Counted from the first letter of the stretch, positions 21,285-32,075 are shown. The stretch is 64,000 nucleotides of DNA from Argyresthia goedartella (GCA_949825045.1 OX463829.1:248001-312000); one strand, 5' to 3'. Notes: generated by a model not told the origin, from the letters alone. Translations and numbers: made by a program.

Positions 21285-22370
21285 TTACAGTAAATGCTCA
21301 AAATTCCTGCCTCTAACCATTATGCACAATCTGCACCGCCTAATAAAATTGATACGTAATCGCCGGAAGGCACCTCTGTTATTCATAATTTGTACTTTTG
21401 CAAATTCGAGTTTTCGTCGTAATTCTTGTTCAGTGTTGTTCTCTTTTTGATATACCACTTCTTTGAAATAGCCCCAAATAAAAAAGTCTAACGGATTAAG
21501 GTCGGGCGACCGGGGTGGCCATGCAACAGCTCCTATTCGACCAATCCACCGGTCGGGGAAGCGCTCATTCAAGTATTGTCGAACTGCTTGAGCGTAATGA
21601 GGCGGGGCACCGTCCTGTTGCAGCCACATTTCTTCTCTTATTTCTTCCGGAACTTCAGCTTCGTTGAGTAATGGATTCAAATCATTTTGTAAAAAATTTA
21701 AATACTCAGCACCGTTTAGCCTTGGTGGCATTTCGTGTAGCACCAGCTTCTGGTCAATGATACCAGCCCACATGTTAATGCCAAACTGATGCTGGAATCG
21801 ATCATTTCTGATGATATGTGGGTTCACTCTGGAGTAGTAGTGTAAGTTATGGATGTTAAAAATTCCCATTCTTCTAAAATTTGACTCATCCGACCATAAC
21901 ACTTTATTGAAAAACTGAGGATCCTCTCTGTGTAGTCTTAACATCTCTCTACAAAATCTCACTCTAGGTTCATAGTCAGCTGGCAGCAAAGCTTGAACTC
22001 GTTGCACGTGGTAGGCATGATATCGGTTTTTTTTAATAATACGCTGCACCGTCGAACGTGGGATCCCGAGATTTCGCGATATTTGGCGTTGGCTAATACC
22101 GGGGTCCAATCGTAACTCTCGCAGTATTCGCTCTTCATTGTCAAATCGTACCACAAATCTCTCTCTCGGAGCATGCGTACCGGGTAAGACTCCCTCCATG
22201 TACGCATTATGCACACGCAAAAAGACCCTGTAGTCGGGGAAACGGTCTCGGTCAGGGTACCGTTGTTGATATTCCCTGGCAGCAGCCCGAGCATTGCCGT
22301 CGCAGAAGCCATAAAGGTAATGCATTTCTGCATACTCCCTTTGGGTGTACTCTCTCCTCGCAGCAGCCAT
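21285..22370 (-). CDS. DD41D mariner-type transposase, intact
   Basis: 361 codons from ATG. The N-terminal 60 residues (YTQREYAEMHYLYGFCDGNA) and residues 95-135 (ISQRQISRNLGIPRSTVQRI) form two helix-turn-helix units for binding the termini. The catalytic core has VLWSDESNF (first aspartate), WLQQDGAPPHYA (second) and PPRSPDLNPLDFF (third). I count 41 residues between the second and third aspartates, the DD41D signature of rosa/Visitor-type IS630-Tc1-mariner elements. It ends GRNFEHLL. No stop or frameshift, so it may be active. The upstream DNA (22371-23003) holds direct repeats that could be promoter or binding sites. Confidence 0.93.
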   Translation of the reverse strand: MAAARREYTQREYAEMHYLYGFCDGNARAAAREYQQRYPDRDRFPDYRVFLRVHNAYMEGVLPGTHAPRERFVVRFDNEERILRELRLDPGISQRQISRNLGIPRSTVQRIIKKNRYHAYHVQRVQALLPADYEPRVRFCREMLRLHREDPQFFNKVLWSDESNFRRMGIFNIHNLHYYSRVNPHIIRNDRFQHQFGINMWAGIIDQKLVLHEMPPRLNGAEYLNFLQNDLNPLLNEAEVPEEIREEMWLQQDGAPPHYAQAVRQYLNERFPDRWIGRIGAVAWPPRSPDLNPLDFFIWGYFKEVVYQKENNTEQELRRKLEFAKVQIMNNRGAFRRLRINFIRRCRLCIMVRGRNFEHLL

Positions 22371-23003
22371 CTTCCGTTTATCTAGCCAATCCGTAGCGAT
22401 TACAAAGTCCGGTTCACACAGCGTAGGTCACAGGTAGGCAATCTAACACAAGTCCAATAACGAAGCGTAGGTCACAGGTAGGCAATACATAGACAAGTCC
22501 AATAACGATGCGTAGGTGATAGGTAGGTAAGGTCACAAGTGCAGAATACGGGTGCGTAGTCACAGGCGGAAAGCGAGTTACTAACAAAGAAAGATGCTCA
22601 CGCGCTTCCCCCGGCCCCACCCCGCCGGCCCCCCTCAGAAATCGATCAGTGTTAGAAGAGGACAAGAGATGTCAGAGAAAAGAACCAGTTCTCTGATCAC
22701 TGGCTTCCTGCGTAGAGCCCCGCTCCACCCAGCATTCTTCTACCTGAACTGAACTGATAACGCCACGCCAAGACGGGCGTTCTGACCTTTTTCGACAAAG
22801 GATTGAAATGGTTAGTGTGAAAGAGAGGCATAGTTTCTTAATTATGACGCTTTTTCGATAAAAGATTAAAGAAAAAATGTTCATTCAATGTTTAGTGTGA
22901 AAGAGTTTCTTTCCATTTCATAAATCCTAAGTGTGACAAGCACAGAGCAGTTCTAGCAATCCAACGTACAGAAAACTAGCCGTTTATGATAACGATGATA
23001 AAG
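22371..23003. promoter_or_regulatory. Region upstream of the transposase with direct repeats
   Basis: A unit of about 45 bp beginning GCGTAGGTCACAGGTAGGCA occurs about 2.5 times at 22421-22520. A TTTAGTGTGAAAGAG-type phrase occurs at about 22812 and 22891. No gene is seen. These could be transposase-binding or promoter sites; function is inferred from position only. Confidence 0.4.
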
Positions 23004-23069
23004 TTTTAGAAGAATGGGAATTTTTAACATCCATAACTTACACTACTACTCCAGAGTGAACCCACATAA
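23004..23069 (+). repeat. Inverted scrap of transposase coding sequence
   Basis: Reverse complement of 21815-21879 (the GIFNIHNLHYYSRVNPH part of the transposase), directly abutting the right terminus. It suggests that the right terminus was created by an inverted copy event rather than by ordinary terminal divergence. Confidence 0.85.
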
Positions 23070-23070
23070 A

Positions 23071-23627
23071 TGTTGTTCTTTTATTTCAAGATGGTTTTTT
23101 AATTACTACGTAATTTTTATTCGAATTTTCCTTTCTAACAAATTTGCTCCTTGACATGAAAAAAACTCGCATAAAACCTGAACTGAAAGTCTGACACTAA
23201 AGTGTTATACCTCATTCAAATCAGCATTAAATCGGCTAGTTTTTTTAATACAGGGTCACTTTTCTGTAGTACATTTTTTTTACTCAGGGTGCTCTCAAAG
23301 TGAGTAGTATTTTTTTGTAATGCTTCAAAATTTACGGGAAAAAATTAATTGCTTCTTAAATTAGGTACCCAGAGCTGCAATTCTTTTTTTTTTTGTAATG
23401 ATACATTATCTGGTCATAATACAATACCTTTTGTTTTGGTGTTTTTTATCAACTTTTCTCTGTATTAATGAAATTGTAAAAAAATCGGCAGTTTATTTGA
23501 AAAAACCAAAAATGATCATCACTTTTTATCCAATTAAGTTATGACCATGCTGTAGAAATATTTTTTGTTGGAAATCACCTCCTCTATCACCCTGGTTCGT
23601 TTGATCCACGGTATTTGGGCCACCCTG
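23071..23627 (-). repeat. Right 557-bp terminal inverted repeat of the DD41D element
   Basis: Mirror of 19655-20211; outer end CCACCCTG next to TATA. Confidence 0.9.
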
Positions 23628-23898
23628 TATACCCTTTCTGTATAATCCTGTACAGTACAATACTACCTATTGACAAGGAAAATGTAAATATTTATAAAGA
23701 ACTTGGCGTTTTGACAATTTAGGCGTAGCATTTTTTGCTAAATTATGCAGTCTTATATTAGTATATCTTCTCATTAGAGCTTTGATTAGTAATATTAGAT
23801 CATTCACACAGTCTCCCGCTCGACGCGGAACCGGATAGACGTGCGCGCGCAGTGATTAAAAACACCGCTTATTATTATCGATTGAGTAACCTACAAAA

Positions 23899-24885
23899 AT
23901 GGTGAAGTGCTATAAATGCAACCGGGTCGTCAACACCAAGAGTCCAGGAATTCAATGCAGCAAATGTAACAAATGGATACACGCTGCCTGTGCTTCTATC
24001 ACCCCAGAGCAGCTGAATACATTGTACGCGACGGAGTCGGTTGACTGGAAATGTCGAGTTTGTGCACCGTACATTGAAGAAGCCAAAGCGTCTGTCATGC
24101 ATTATGCCGGACCCAGAAGACGATGACAATACTGACGCAGAGCAATTACCCAACAGCGAAGACCAAGGGATGGATTACCAAACCATGATGACACGTATGC
24201 TACGTGAAGTTCGTCAGGTAATACGCGATGAACTCGCAACGACGATGCAATTTTATTCAAACAAAATAGATGACTATGAAATCAAAGTCAACGGCTACGT
24301 AGAAAACATCAAAACTGTAGAGAGACATTGCACTGACCTCAAAAATCAGTACAATAACTTGGTGTTGAGGAACAATATATTAGAACAAAAAGTGAATGCT
24401 ATTGAACAAAGAAACATCATAAACAACCTTGAAATATGTGGTGTACAGGAGCAAAAGAATGAGAATATCAAAGCAATGTCCAAAACATCAGTGACACAAT
24501 CAAACAGCCAATACAAGAAGTAGACAAGGCATATAGGAAGAAAATGAAAAATAAAACGGGTACTAACAAGGATACAGCTGCGGATATTATAATTGTATCA
24601 TTGAAAGAAGGTTGCCGAGACAAGTGGCTGCAAGCAGCGAAGGAGTGGAATACTGGCAAACAAAAACATGAACAAATATATATCCGTGAATCTCTTACGC
24701 CGAGCAACTCATACCTACTGTGGAAGGCTAAACAAGAACTTAAATTCACCAAACTATACAAATACGTATGGTGCAAAGGCGGATCAATTCTGGCAAGAAG
24801 AGAAGAGAATGACAAGGCTAACCTGATAAGATCTGAAGCGGATATAGAAAGACTTGCACGCGAAAGCAACAAGAACCAAGGATGA
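23899..24885 (+). pseudogene. LINE-E ORF1: PHD finger, coiled coil, Baculo_FP-like C terminus (two frameshifts)
   Basis: Residues 4-55 hold a Cys4-His-Cys3 pattern (CYKCNRVV, QCSKCNKWIHAACA, WKCRVC), a PHD-type finger. The frame changes near 24060-24120, then a coiled coil (VERHCTDLKNQYNNLVLRNN) and NLEICGVQE follow. A second change near 24480-24540 leads to YIRESLTPSN, YKYVWCKGGSILARREEN and the C terminus at 24885, which resembles the FP25-like RNA-binding domain of many LINE ORF1 proteins. The role is RNA binding and chaperoning of the retrotransposon particle. Compare LINE-F ORF1 at 33571-34416, which keeps the same C-terminal domain. Confidence 0.75.
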
Positions 24886-25010
24886 ATAAAGCAACGTATA
24901 ACCCGACAAAATAACTAACGGAAACAGAGGGCAGCCTAAAGACAATATCCGAAGAAAATCATAACACATGGAATGAATTCACCGATGAGATTCCCTTTCA
25001 TCACAACACT

Positions 25011-27810
25011 ATGACTGTCCTACACATCAATATAAGATCCATGATCATCAACTTCAATCAGCTAGAACACATCATAATTAACAGCTCGCGGCTCGTACAG
25101 GTCGTGGTAATATGTGAAGCAAATATTTCAGACGCAAACACATGTATGTTTGAATTGGAAGACTACACCATGTACTCGGAATTAAGAAACGCCAAGAAAG
25201 GAGGGGGGATAATAATATACATACATAAAAGTGTTATATTTACGAGGCATTCGGTATTTACATGTAACTTTGAGTGTATCCTGGGTGAATTAGAATTAAG
25301 TAATAATAGTGTCATAGGATTGTGTGCAGTGTACAGACCACCTAGTTTAAATAAATGTCAACTTATAACGGAGCTATCCAATGTCCTAAGTAAGTACCCA
25401 ATCAACAAAAGCTATGTTTTAATAGTGGACGTCAATATCGATTTAAAATACAAAATCCCACTGCAAATAACTACCTTAACAGATTATATGGATTAGGGTT
25501 CGAGTGCGGTATCAGTCAATATACGCGGATTGAAAAGAAATTGGATAAAATCACGAAATCATGTATAGATCATATTTTTATGCGAGACGCGGATAGATAT
25601 GAGAACAGATACGTGCGAGCAGCTGTGATAAACAATGCTCTCGCCGACCACTTCATAACTGGCCTGTCAATTGTAAATAACCAAAAACAAAACAACAACC
25701 AATACAAATACACGTACAGATTAGATAACAAGAAAGTACTAAAAGACTTACACGAAACTGACTGGAACCAAGCTCTAACCTTTCACAATCCCAATGATAT
25801 CTATAACTTCATATCTGATAAATTCACAAATGTATACGACAAAAATAGACTCAAAATTAAGATAAATATAAGTAAAAGAAAACAATGCCCATGGAACTGT
25901 AAAAGTATAACAGAGATGTGTGCAAAAAGAGATGAATTATTCTCAATATGGAAGATGGATGAAAGTAACCTAGATAATAGATTATTATATAATAAATACA
26001 GGAATAAAACTAGTAAACACATCAATAAAATAAAAAATGAATATACCAAAAATATAATTTGTGATAATTTTAATAACCCAAAAAAGATGTGGGAAATTAT
26101 AAATAAACTGTGTGGAAGAAGTGTAAAGTCAGTAGACGAGGTAATATTAAAAGCTTTTAAAAATTGTGAACTAGATGACTTAACAAATAAATTTGCAGAC
26201 GAATTTCAAAATAATGTTAGTAAAATATGTAGCCAATGTAACATACCCTTATTAAATAAAGATACATATGAAAATATACCTAATACGTGTATGAGGCTTA
26301 AAAAGGTGAGTGACAGGGTGGTGCACGTGATAATCAAACATTTGAATGGTAAAAAAAGCCCGGGCGCCGATGGGATAAGGGCGTCGGACATAAAATGTAT
26401 AAACGAAAAAATAGCCCCGGTAATAACCCACTTAATTAACACATGCATCTCCACATCACAGTACCCGGACGATCTCAAACTAGGAATCATAAGACCGGTA
26501 TATAAAAAGGGTAGCCATCAGGATATTAATAATTATAGGCCAATAACTATATTATCGTGTATAGATAAAATAATAGAAAAATACTTTGGTCACGAGCTAA
26601 ATAAATACCTAACACAGAATAATGTCATACATGAGAATCAATATGGATTCCAGCAGTAGAAAAATACTTGTCAATTACTCAGTAAATTCACCAGCGAAGT
26701 AAATGGTTACCTACACAATAAACAACATGTTTTGGCTATTTTTGTGGATTTCAGTAAGGCCTTTGAAACATTAAATTACTCAAAGCTGTACCGAAAATTG
26801 CAGCGGGCTGGTATACAGGGTCCGTTGCTCGGATGGTTCAGGGATTACCACGAGGGCCGGTCCACCTCGGTGAGCATAGCCGGAAAACGCAGCAAGCAAA
26901 TACCAACCGAGGTGGGCTCGGCACAGGGGTCAATCCTTGCACCGACCGAGTACCTAATATACGTTAACGATATGTCTAACAACTTTAATGGAGGGTCGGT
27001 ATACCAATTTGCAGATGATACTTGCCTACTGTATGCACATAAAGATATTGAGGAAGCGCAAAATAGACTACAGACTAATTATGATATGCTATATAAATGG
27101 GCTCATGATGTTGGGTTAGTTATCAACGAACAAAAAACTAAACTCATGCACATTCATTCCCCATATCTGAAGTCAACAACAATACCCAGGATCTTGGCCC
27201 ACGGGCACCAATGTATGCATCAAAACATCATTTGTAACGGTACATGTGCTAATCTGGAACTAGTCGACCAACATACGTACCTAGGCATGATAATAGACAG
27301 TAACTTCAATTGGGGACCCCACATCGAACTTATATGTAAGCGTCTAAGGGCTATAATGGGAAAACTAGTTATACTAAAATATAAAATTCCTTACAACATA
27401 CTAAGATTGTTATATTTATCATTGGCTGACTCTGTAATAAGTTATGGACTAAGTAGCTACGGTAGGACATATAAAACATACATAGATAACATATATAAAC
27501 TACAATTAAGTATTCTAAAAAAGATTGTACCATCAAAGATAAAAATTCAATACAAAGACGACAGCACAGCAATATTTGAATACTGTAATATTATCAATAT
27601 CTATAATAAAACTAAGTTCCTAATAATGTGTGAAGAAAAGAAAATATAATTAATGTAAAACGCCATGCTCGACCGAAATCATTGCGCGCACTATCTTATA
27701 TACCTACATTTGTTGTACCTAGATTTAACAATGACTACGGTAGGCGAACGATAGAATGTATGTCTACCGAGCGAGGTCATGGATTCCCTGTGCGTGGACG
27801 ATCACAAATG
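25011..27810 (+). pseudogene. LINE-E ORF2: endonuclease and reverse transcriptase (broken)
   Basis: Endonuclease: LHINIRSMIINFNQLE, VICEANIS, a KKGGGIIIYIH block, CAVYRPPS and DVNIDLKY (25011-25496), then a frameshift and SCIDHIFM with DHFITGLSI. RT: GKKSPGADGIRAS, NNYRPITILSC, a stop after YGFQQ at 26657-26659, then FVDFSKAFETLNY, AQGSILAPTEY, the catalytic QFADDTCLLY and YLGMIIDSNFNWGPH. The C-terminal tail (VVPRFNNDYGRRTIE) is in another frame at 27653-27810. The usual VPQG box reads SAQG. Confidence 0.87.
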
Positions 27811-28146
27811 TAAAACTGTATTAAAAAAGTACTTCCTACAACAATGTAAACACGGAACGGCTTCACAGGTGGCGGAGGGTCCCGGCGGCGGCGGCGGCGG
27901 CGGCGTAGCAGGCGAGCCGTGAACATTCTACTAAGAAATCGCGGCTTGCCTGTCGCGCGGGGAATATCCGTAGCCTGTGAAACCGGCTCATAGTATTTCG
28001 CTCATAGAATAAAATATTAGATTAAAATGTAAACAGGGTAAACGCGGGGGACAGTGGTCACACTTAAACCTGTCAAGGATTGAGTGGCCACCTAAGTAAT
28101 GTTAAGAATAATTATAATTTGTTTTTGAATAAATAAATAAAAAAAA

Positions 28147-29120
28147 TATATTACTCAATGGGTTTTGTTCGAGTTGGTAAAAAATCTATTTCTTTCCATC
28201 GATTCAAAAACAAAATTCTCACTATCACTATTCCCATCACTATACGTCGTCTCTGCGTGCGTGTAACAGTTCGCCTCCATACCTCGATGCATATTTACTT
28301 TCGTATTTAGATAAGTGTGAAATATTCATTGCGTGTTAGCTTGGCAATATGTAGTGAAATTAAGATACAAAACAAGCAACCTAGCGAGAACAATATGACA
28401 TTGTCACTTTAATGATCAACTCGTGACGAGTTTTTTGTGATAGATTTATTTCCGTAATAATTTTTATTTCTGTGTTTTAAGAAGAAATAATAGTTGGAAT
28501 GAGATTTACAAGTGATATGTTACTCTGCCGTTCTTGGAGTTCATAATCCCGCTTCTATTTTTGCACATGAGTATTGCACAGGTCGACATTTTCGAAAAAC
28601 AGCGGATATGAATTCGTCACTGCGGTCCGGTGACTACCGAGAATTTTTAATATGAAGACTATCGGAGCTAGATTTGTTCGCACGTGCAACGCCTCTTAAC
28701 CTATCTCTCGATATCTGTGGTATACAAAAAGTATTAACACAAACAGAAACCTTGATAACTGAAACTATTATCAACGAAATAATGAAATTATTATAAACGT
28801 AGCATGAAAAAAGTTGTCATAATTATTCCGGATGATGGAGGGCATTCATACCCTAGAGTGGGATTATAAAACGAGCCGAAGGCGAGTTTCATAATAATAT
28901 CACTCGAGAGGGGTAAATTTTTGAATCGATATAGCTAAGGAGGGGGGTGGGGGTGAGGGAGGGCTGGTCCCCCTACCCCCTCCATATAGTTTTTAAAGTG
29001 CGGAAATGTATACTTTTTGAGATATGATTTTTTTAAGTTTTGAGGTTAGATTCATCTGATTTGATAGGAAAATGAAGAAAAACACCATATTTATGACACC
29101 AATCTATTCAATTTTATAGA
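28147..29120. other. Non-coding stretch right of LINE-E
   Basis: No gene seen. It contains a 20-bp inverted partner of 19064-19083 (at 28700-28719) and a GAGCCGAAGGCGAG...ACTCGAGAG phrase at about 28851-28915 also present at 41752 and 46957. 29104-29121 duplicates the last few codons of the Merlin gene (TCTATTCAATTTTATAGAC). Confidence 0.5.
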
Positions 29121-29460
29121 CCTATCCTTAGTATTTACACAGGAAGTGACCTAAAACAAACATTTCGGTTTAGTGAAACTAGATGGGGTCGCCTCGCTCC
29201 GCTCCGCTTCACTCGGCTCCGGGTCGTTCATAACGTTGTTACCAAACACAACCTATCTTTAGTATTTACACAGAAAGTGACCTAAAACAAACATTTCGGT
29301 TTAGTGAAACTAGATGGGGTCGCCTCGCTCCGCTACGCTTCACTCGGCTCCGGGTCGTTCATAACGTTGTGACCTAACACAACCTATCTTTAATATTTAC
29401 ACAGAAAGTGACCTAAAACAAACATTGCGGTTTAGTGAAACTAGATGGGGTCGCCTCGCT
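29121..29460. repeat. 131-bp satellite array, about 2.6 copies
   Basis: The phrase CCTAAAACAAAC starts at 29150, 29281 and 29412, giving a 131-bp period. The unit includes a GC-rich CTCGCTCCGCTCCGCTTCA part. It abuts the 3' end of the Merlin gene and recurs in that gene's intron. Confidence 0.9.
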
Positions 29461-29463
29461 CCT

Positions 29464-30836
29464 CTATTCAATTTTATAGACATATCTAATTGCGTTCAAC
29501 AGTTCGTCAAACGCATCTTTCTTTGACCGCAAAACTTGTCGCCTCCACAAGTATTCAACACACATATCGTCAAAGCTGTTGGAATTGTTGTAGTTATCTT
29601 TGTAGAAAAACCGTTTCACAATTCTCCATTGAGACTCTATTCTTTGCGTGTGTACCCCATCTGGGGCTACAAAGGGATTGCCTGGGTCACTATGGTTTAC
29701 TTTTTTATGAGTATACCCATGGTCACCCAGAGAATCATACGCCCTCCAAAAATCTGTGTGTATCACACTGCCTTCAGCCACATGTTTCTTTATCAAAGGA
29801 ACTAGCACTTCGGATGACCTATTGTTGTTGGGGCAAACTTCAAGACGTAAGTTTTCACTCCCGTCTTCGATCATCCCCAACACCCAATGGCCATCGATGC
29901 GTCCTCCTGAAACAAACAAAACATAATGTTTAACAACCATTTCGATTTAGTGAAACTAGATGGGGTCGCCTCGCTCCGCTCCGCTTCATTCGGCTCCGGG
30001 TTGTTCATAACGTTGTGACCTAACACAACCTATCTTTAGTATTTACACAGAAAGTGACCTAAAACAAACATTTCGGTTTAGTGAAGCTACATGGGGTCGC
30101 TCCTAAACAACATGTTTATTACTGTGTATTGTTACTAACCTTTATTAAATTTTCTTTTCCCAAACTTGCTTTCGTCTATCTGTACCACCTTGCCTGGGCC
30201 ACCGATTTTTCCTTTTTTGGCTTGTTTGTGCCTTTGGTATTTGACTACCACTTCCCTACAATAATTATACCAATCTACAATGGTGACCCGGGACAGGGAT
30301 TGCTCTTCCTTTTTTGTGAAATCTTCCACAATGGCTGTCATTGTATCGAATTTTCGAGCAAAACAATACATAAGATAGAACATTGTAGGCATTTCTAGCT
30401 TAGCATTTTCGAACCAGGTTCCAATTGTCCTGGAAACGAAGTTCTTATTCTTGCAGCTGCCCTTTTGGCACATAAACGTGCCAACTGTCTTGTTTTTGTA
30501 GTACACCACTTTCATAGGTGTGCGGTGTGTACGGCACAGTCTTGATGTTTCAACCAGGCCTTGCTGTTCAGCAAAGACCACACACTTTTCTCTGGTGTTC
30601 AACTTTTCTATCAATTTCCCTATATTCCACATGGCGGCTACTTCAGCAGAGTATAAATTTCGCCGAACAAACGATTCATCGTCGTCGGAACTATAATCCG
30701 ACATTGATGATTGCGCTTCTTCTACTTCCAAACGACCCCGAGTTCCACCACTCGTCGATGGTTGCTCCCCATCTTGCACCTGCCGCCGTCGAGAAGCACC
30801 GCTCGTCGATGGTTCGTCCTCCATTTCAAACAGCAA
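29464..30836 (-). CDS. Merlin-type (ISXO2/IS1016-like) transposase gene, two exons
   Basis: Exon 1 is 30836-30140 (a better start is MEDEPSTSG at 30824) and exon 2 is 29906-29464. A GTTAGT donor and TTTGTTTCAG acceptor join FNKG to GRIDGHWVLGMIE in frame. The N terminus is acidic and serine-rich. A zinc-ribbon-like segment (FMCQKGSCKNKNF) follows, then the catalytic core: VVQIDESKFGKRKF (D), VIHTDFWRAYDSLGD (D), THKKVNHS and QRIESQWRIVKRFF (E), as in Merlin transposases. The spliced frame is open, about 380 residues. The 233-nt intron contains the 131-bp satellite that also flanks the 3' end. It could be an autonomous Merlin copy or a captured gene; I found no terminal repeats. Confidence 0.85.
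29930..30110. repeat. 131-bp satellite units inside the Merlin intron
   Basis: Continues the unit seen at 29121-29460 (CCTAAAACAAAC at 30058; GGGGTCGCCTCGCTCCGCTC near 29960). About 1.4 copies lie within the intron. Confidence 0.88.
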
Positions 30837-31312
30837 ATCGATTGTCCGGGGTAACAGCAGAGGTCAATAGTAATTGCGAGCAAGGGTCCAAAATACAAGC
30901 AGAGGTCGGTCGGTTGTAGGATACACAAAACAAGTCTAAAGGGATAGCCAAAGTCGTCGTAAATAACAGAAATAACACGGAAAAGTACATTCGCGTAGCT
31001 ACGAGAGAAACGGAATGAAGATGCATCATTTTTCGACCACAGACGAACATTAATGTCAATACCACAGACAAAACGTCATAATTTTGTCTGTGAATTGTAC
31101 TATTTTTGTCTGTGAATGGTACTTTTGCGTTTCGTTTCGCCGATTTTCGTAGTAAAATGCGTTTCGTTCACCAATCTTCAATGTGGATTTCCAGAAAAAC
31201 TATGCATTTCCGCGCAAAAAGAAAAGCACTTTGGTATGAAAAGCGAGTGCCAGCTATCCATTAAGCATATCATTTTATTCAAAAAAAGCTATATCGGTTT
31301 AAAAACCAACCC
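30837..31312. other. Region upstream of the Merlin gene
   Basis: No gene seen. Two close copies of TTTTGTCTGTGAAT at about 31082-31117 and an inverted CACAGACAAAA nearby could belong to an element end. The Merlin promoter would lie here. Confidence 0.35.
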
Positions 31313-31465
31313 TTGATGTGTTCAGGAACCGCATGTTCGACCGGCATTGTGGCATTGATCATTGCTCTGCAATTGTTTAGCTTATTCTGTAGTACCAACA
31401 TCACAGACAAACTAGGGGCGGCACGCAGGCGGGATTTGGCGTTCGAAATTTGAATGTCATAATTT
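31313..31465 (-). repeat. Dispersed repeat shared with 43627-43768 and 48832-48973
   Basis: About 140-150 bp sharing GATGTGTTCAGGAACCGCATG and CTAGGGGCGGCACGCAGGCG. The copies differ by substitutions and a 12-bp indel that keeps a minus-strand frame open (RLRAAPSLS, LVLQNKLNN, HAVPEHIK). At 43627 the capsid-like insert begins exactly at the repeat's edge. Nature unknown; possibly an exon of a repeated gene. Confidence 0.7.
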
Positions 31466-31632
31466 GACCAATTTTGGTACATTATGGTCATAATGATCAA
31501 TATTCGGATAAGAAATGAGTTTTTACCAAGAAGTCATCATTATGCTGGTCGTAACGTGTGGTTTTTGGACGCAGTAAAGAGGGTTTATGATACGTGTGTG
31601 GATAAATGCAGTAATGTGTCGATCGATCGTTT
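31466..31632 (+). other. Short region with an open plus-strand frame, unassigned
   Basis: A 64-codon frame (31484-31678) reads NEFLPRSHHYAGRNVWFLDA and VYDTCVDKCSNVSIDR before running into the Harbinger-1 end. It may be a remnant of the gene or element into which Harbinger-1 inserted. Not recognised. Confidence 0.25.
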
Positions 31633-31800
31633 GGGCCCCGTTCACACATGGGAGTCCGTTTTACTGGTACGTTTTTAATGGATACGTCATTAATTTATGC
31701 TCTGTTCACACATGCACCGTATAACGTTCAACGGATCAGTCATTACTGGATCCGATATGTGAACAGAAAACCCTCAGTATACCGCCGCTATTCTAGAAGG

Positions 31801-32075
31801 ATGGACGCTGTAGTGTTGTAGTGGTACTATCGTCGGAGAAGGAAGATTTGGCGTTATTGGCAGCATCCACTTATGGCCCAAAGATCTAGAGAAGGTGCTT
31901 ACAGTTTACTTATGAGTCAGTTACGAGGTGATGAATCGAAATTTTTCAATTACTTTCGTATGTCAATGTCTACTTTTGATGAACTTCTTAAACTATTGGA
32001 AAAGGATTTAAAAAAGCAAGATACTCGTTGGAGGAAAAGTATCTGCCCAGAAGAAAAGCTAACGATATTTTTTAG
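31801..32075 (+). pseudogene. Harbinger-1 transposase, first exon (early stop)
   Basis: ATG at 31801 gives MDAVVL, then TAG at codon 7, then WYYRRRRKIWRYWQHPLMAQ, a typical Harbinger nuclease N terminus (basic run, then the xHPL motif), SREGAYSLL and FFNYFRMSMSTFDELLKLL. It ends ...LTIFFR with a good donor, AG|GTACGT, at 32075/32076. The single nonsense codon disables it unless translation starts at the internal ATG 31873. Confidence 0.8.

Larger units (their letters stand above)
20161..21720. repeat. Three tandem copies of a 520-bp block
   Basis: Units about 20161-20680, 20681-21200 and 21201-21720. Each holds the inner edge of the left terminus plus the last 131 codons of the transposase. 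The first two encode identical residues; the third differs by one substitution (threonine to isoleucine at the RLRINF site). Such identity means a very recent duplication or an assembly error. Confidence 0.92.
19655..23627 (-). mobile_element. DD41D mariner-type transposon with 557-bp inverted termini
   Basis: Begins CAGGGTGGCCCAAA and ends with its reverse complement, flanked by TATA at 19651-19654 and 23628-23631 (a TA duplication within it). Left terminus 19655-20211 and right terminus 23071-23627 are each 557 bp and appear virtually identical. Between them are a triplicated 520-bp block, the intact transposase (21285-22370), short direct repeats upstream of it and an inverted scrap of transposase next to the right terminus. 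Termini this long are unusual for mariner relatives. Confidence 0.92.
23800..28146 (+). mobile_element. LINE-E, two-ORF non-LTR retrotransposon
   Basis: 5' UTR about 23800-23898, ORF1 23899-24885, ORF2 25011-27810, then a 3' UTR with a (GGC)n run at 27881-27905 and an end in AATAAATAAATAAAAAAAA near 28146. ORF1 starts with a PHD-type zinc finger. Several shifts and a stop make it inactive. No flanking duplication found. Confidence 0.85.

Noticed and set aside
27871..27925. Glycine-rich peptide from the GGC run
   Set aside because: Lies after the RT C terminus in the 3' UTR; simple repeat.
29490..29933. 147-codon plus-strand frame
   Set aside because: Antisense to the Merlin DDE exon, which has clear catalytic motifs.
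29121..30110. CRISPR-like array
   Set aside because: Units are 131 bp and directly abut with no unique spacers; a satellite in a eukaryotic context.
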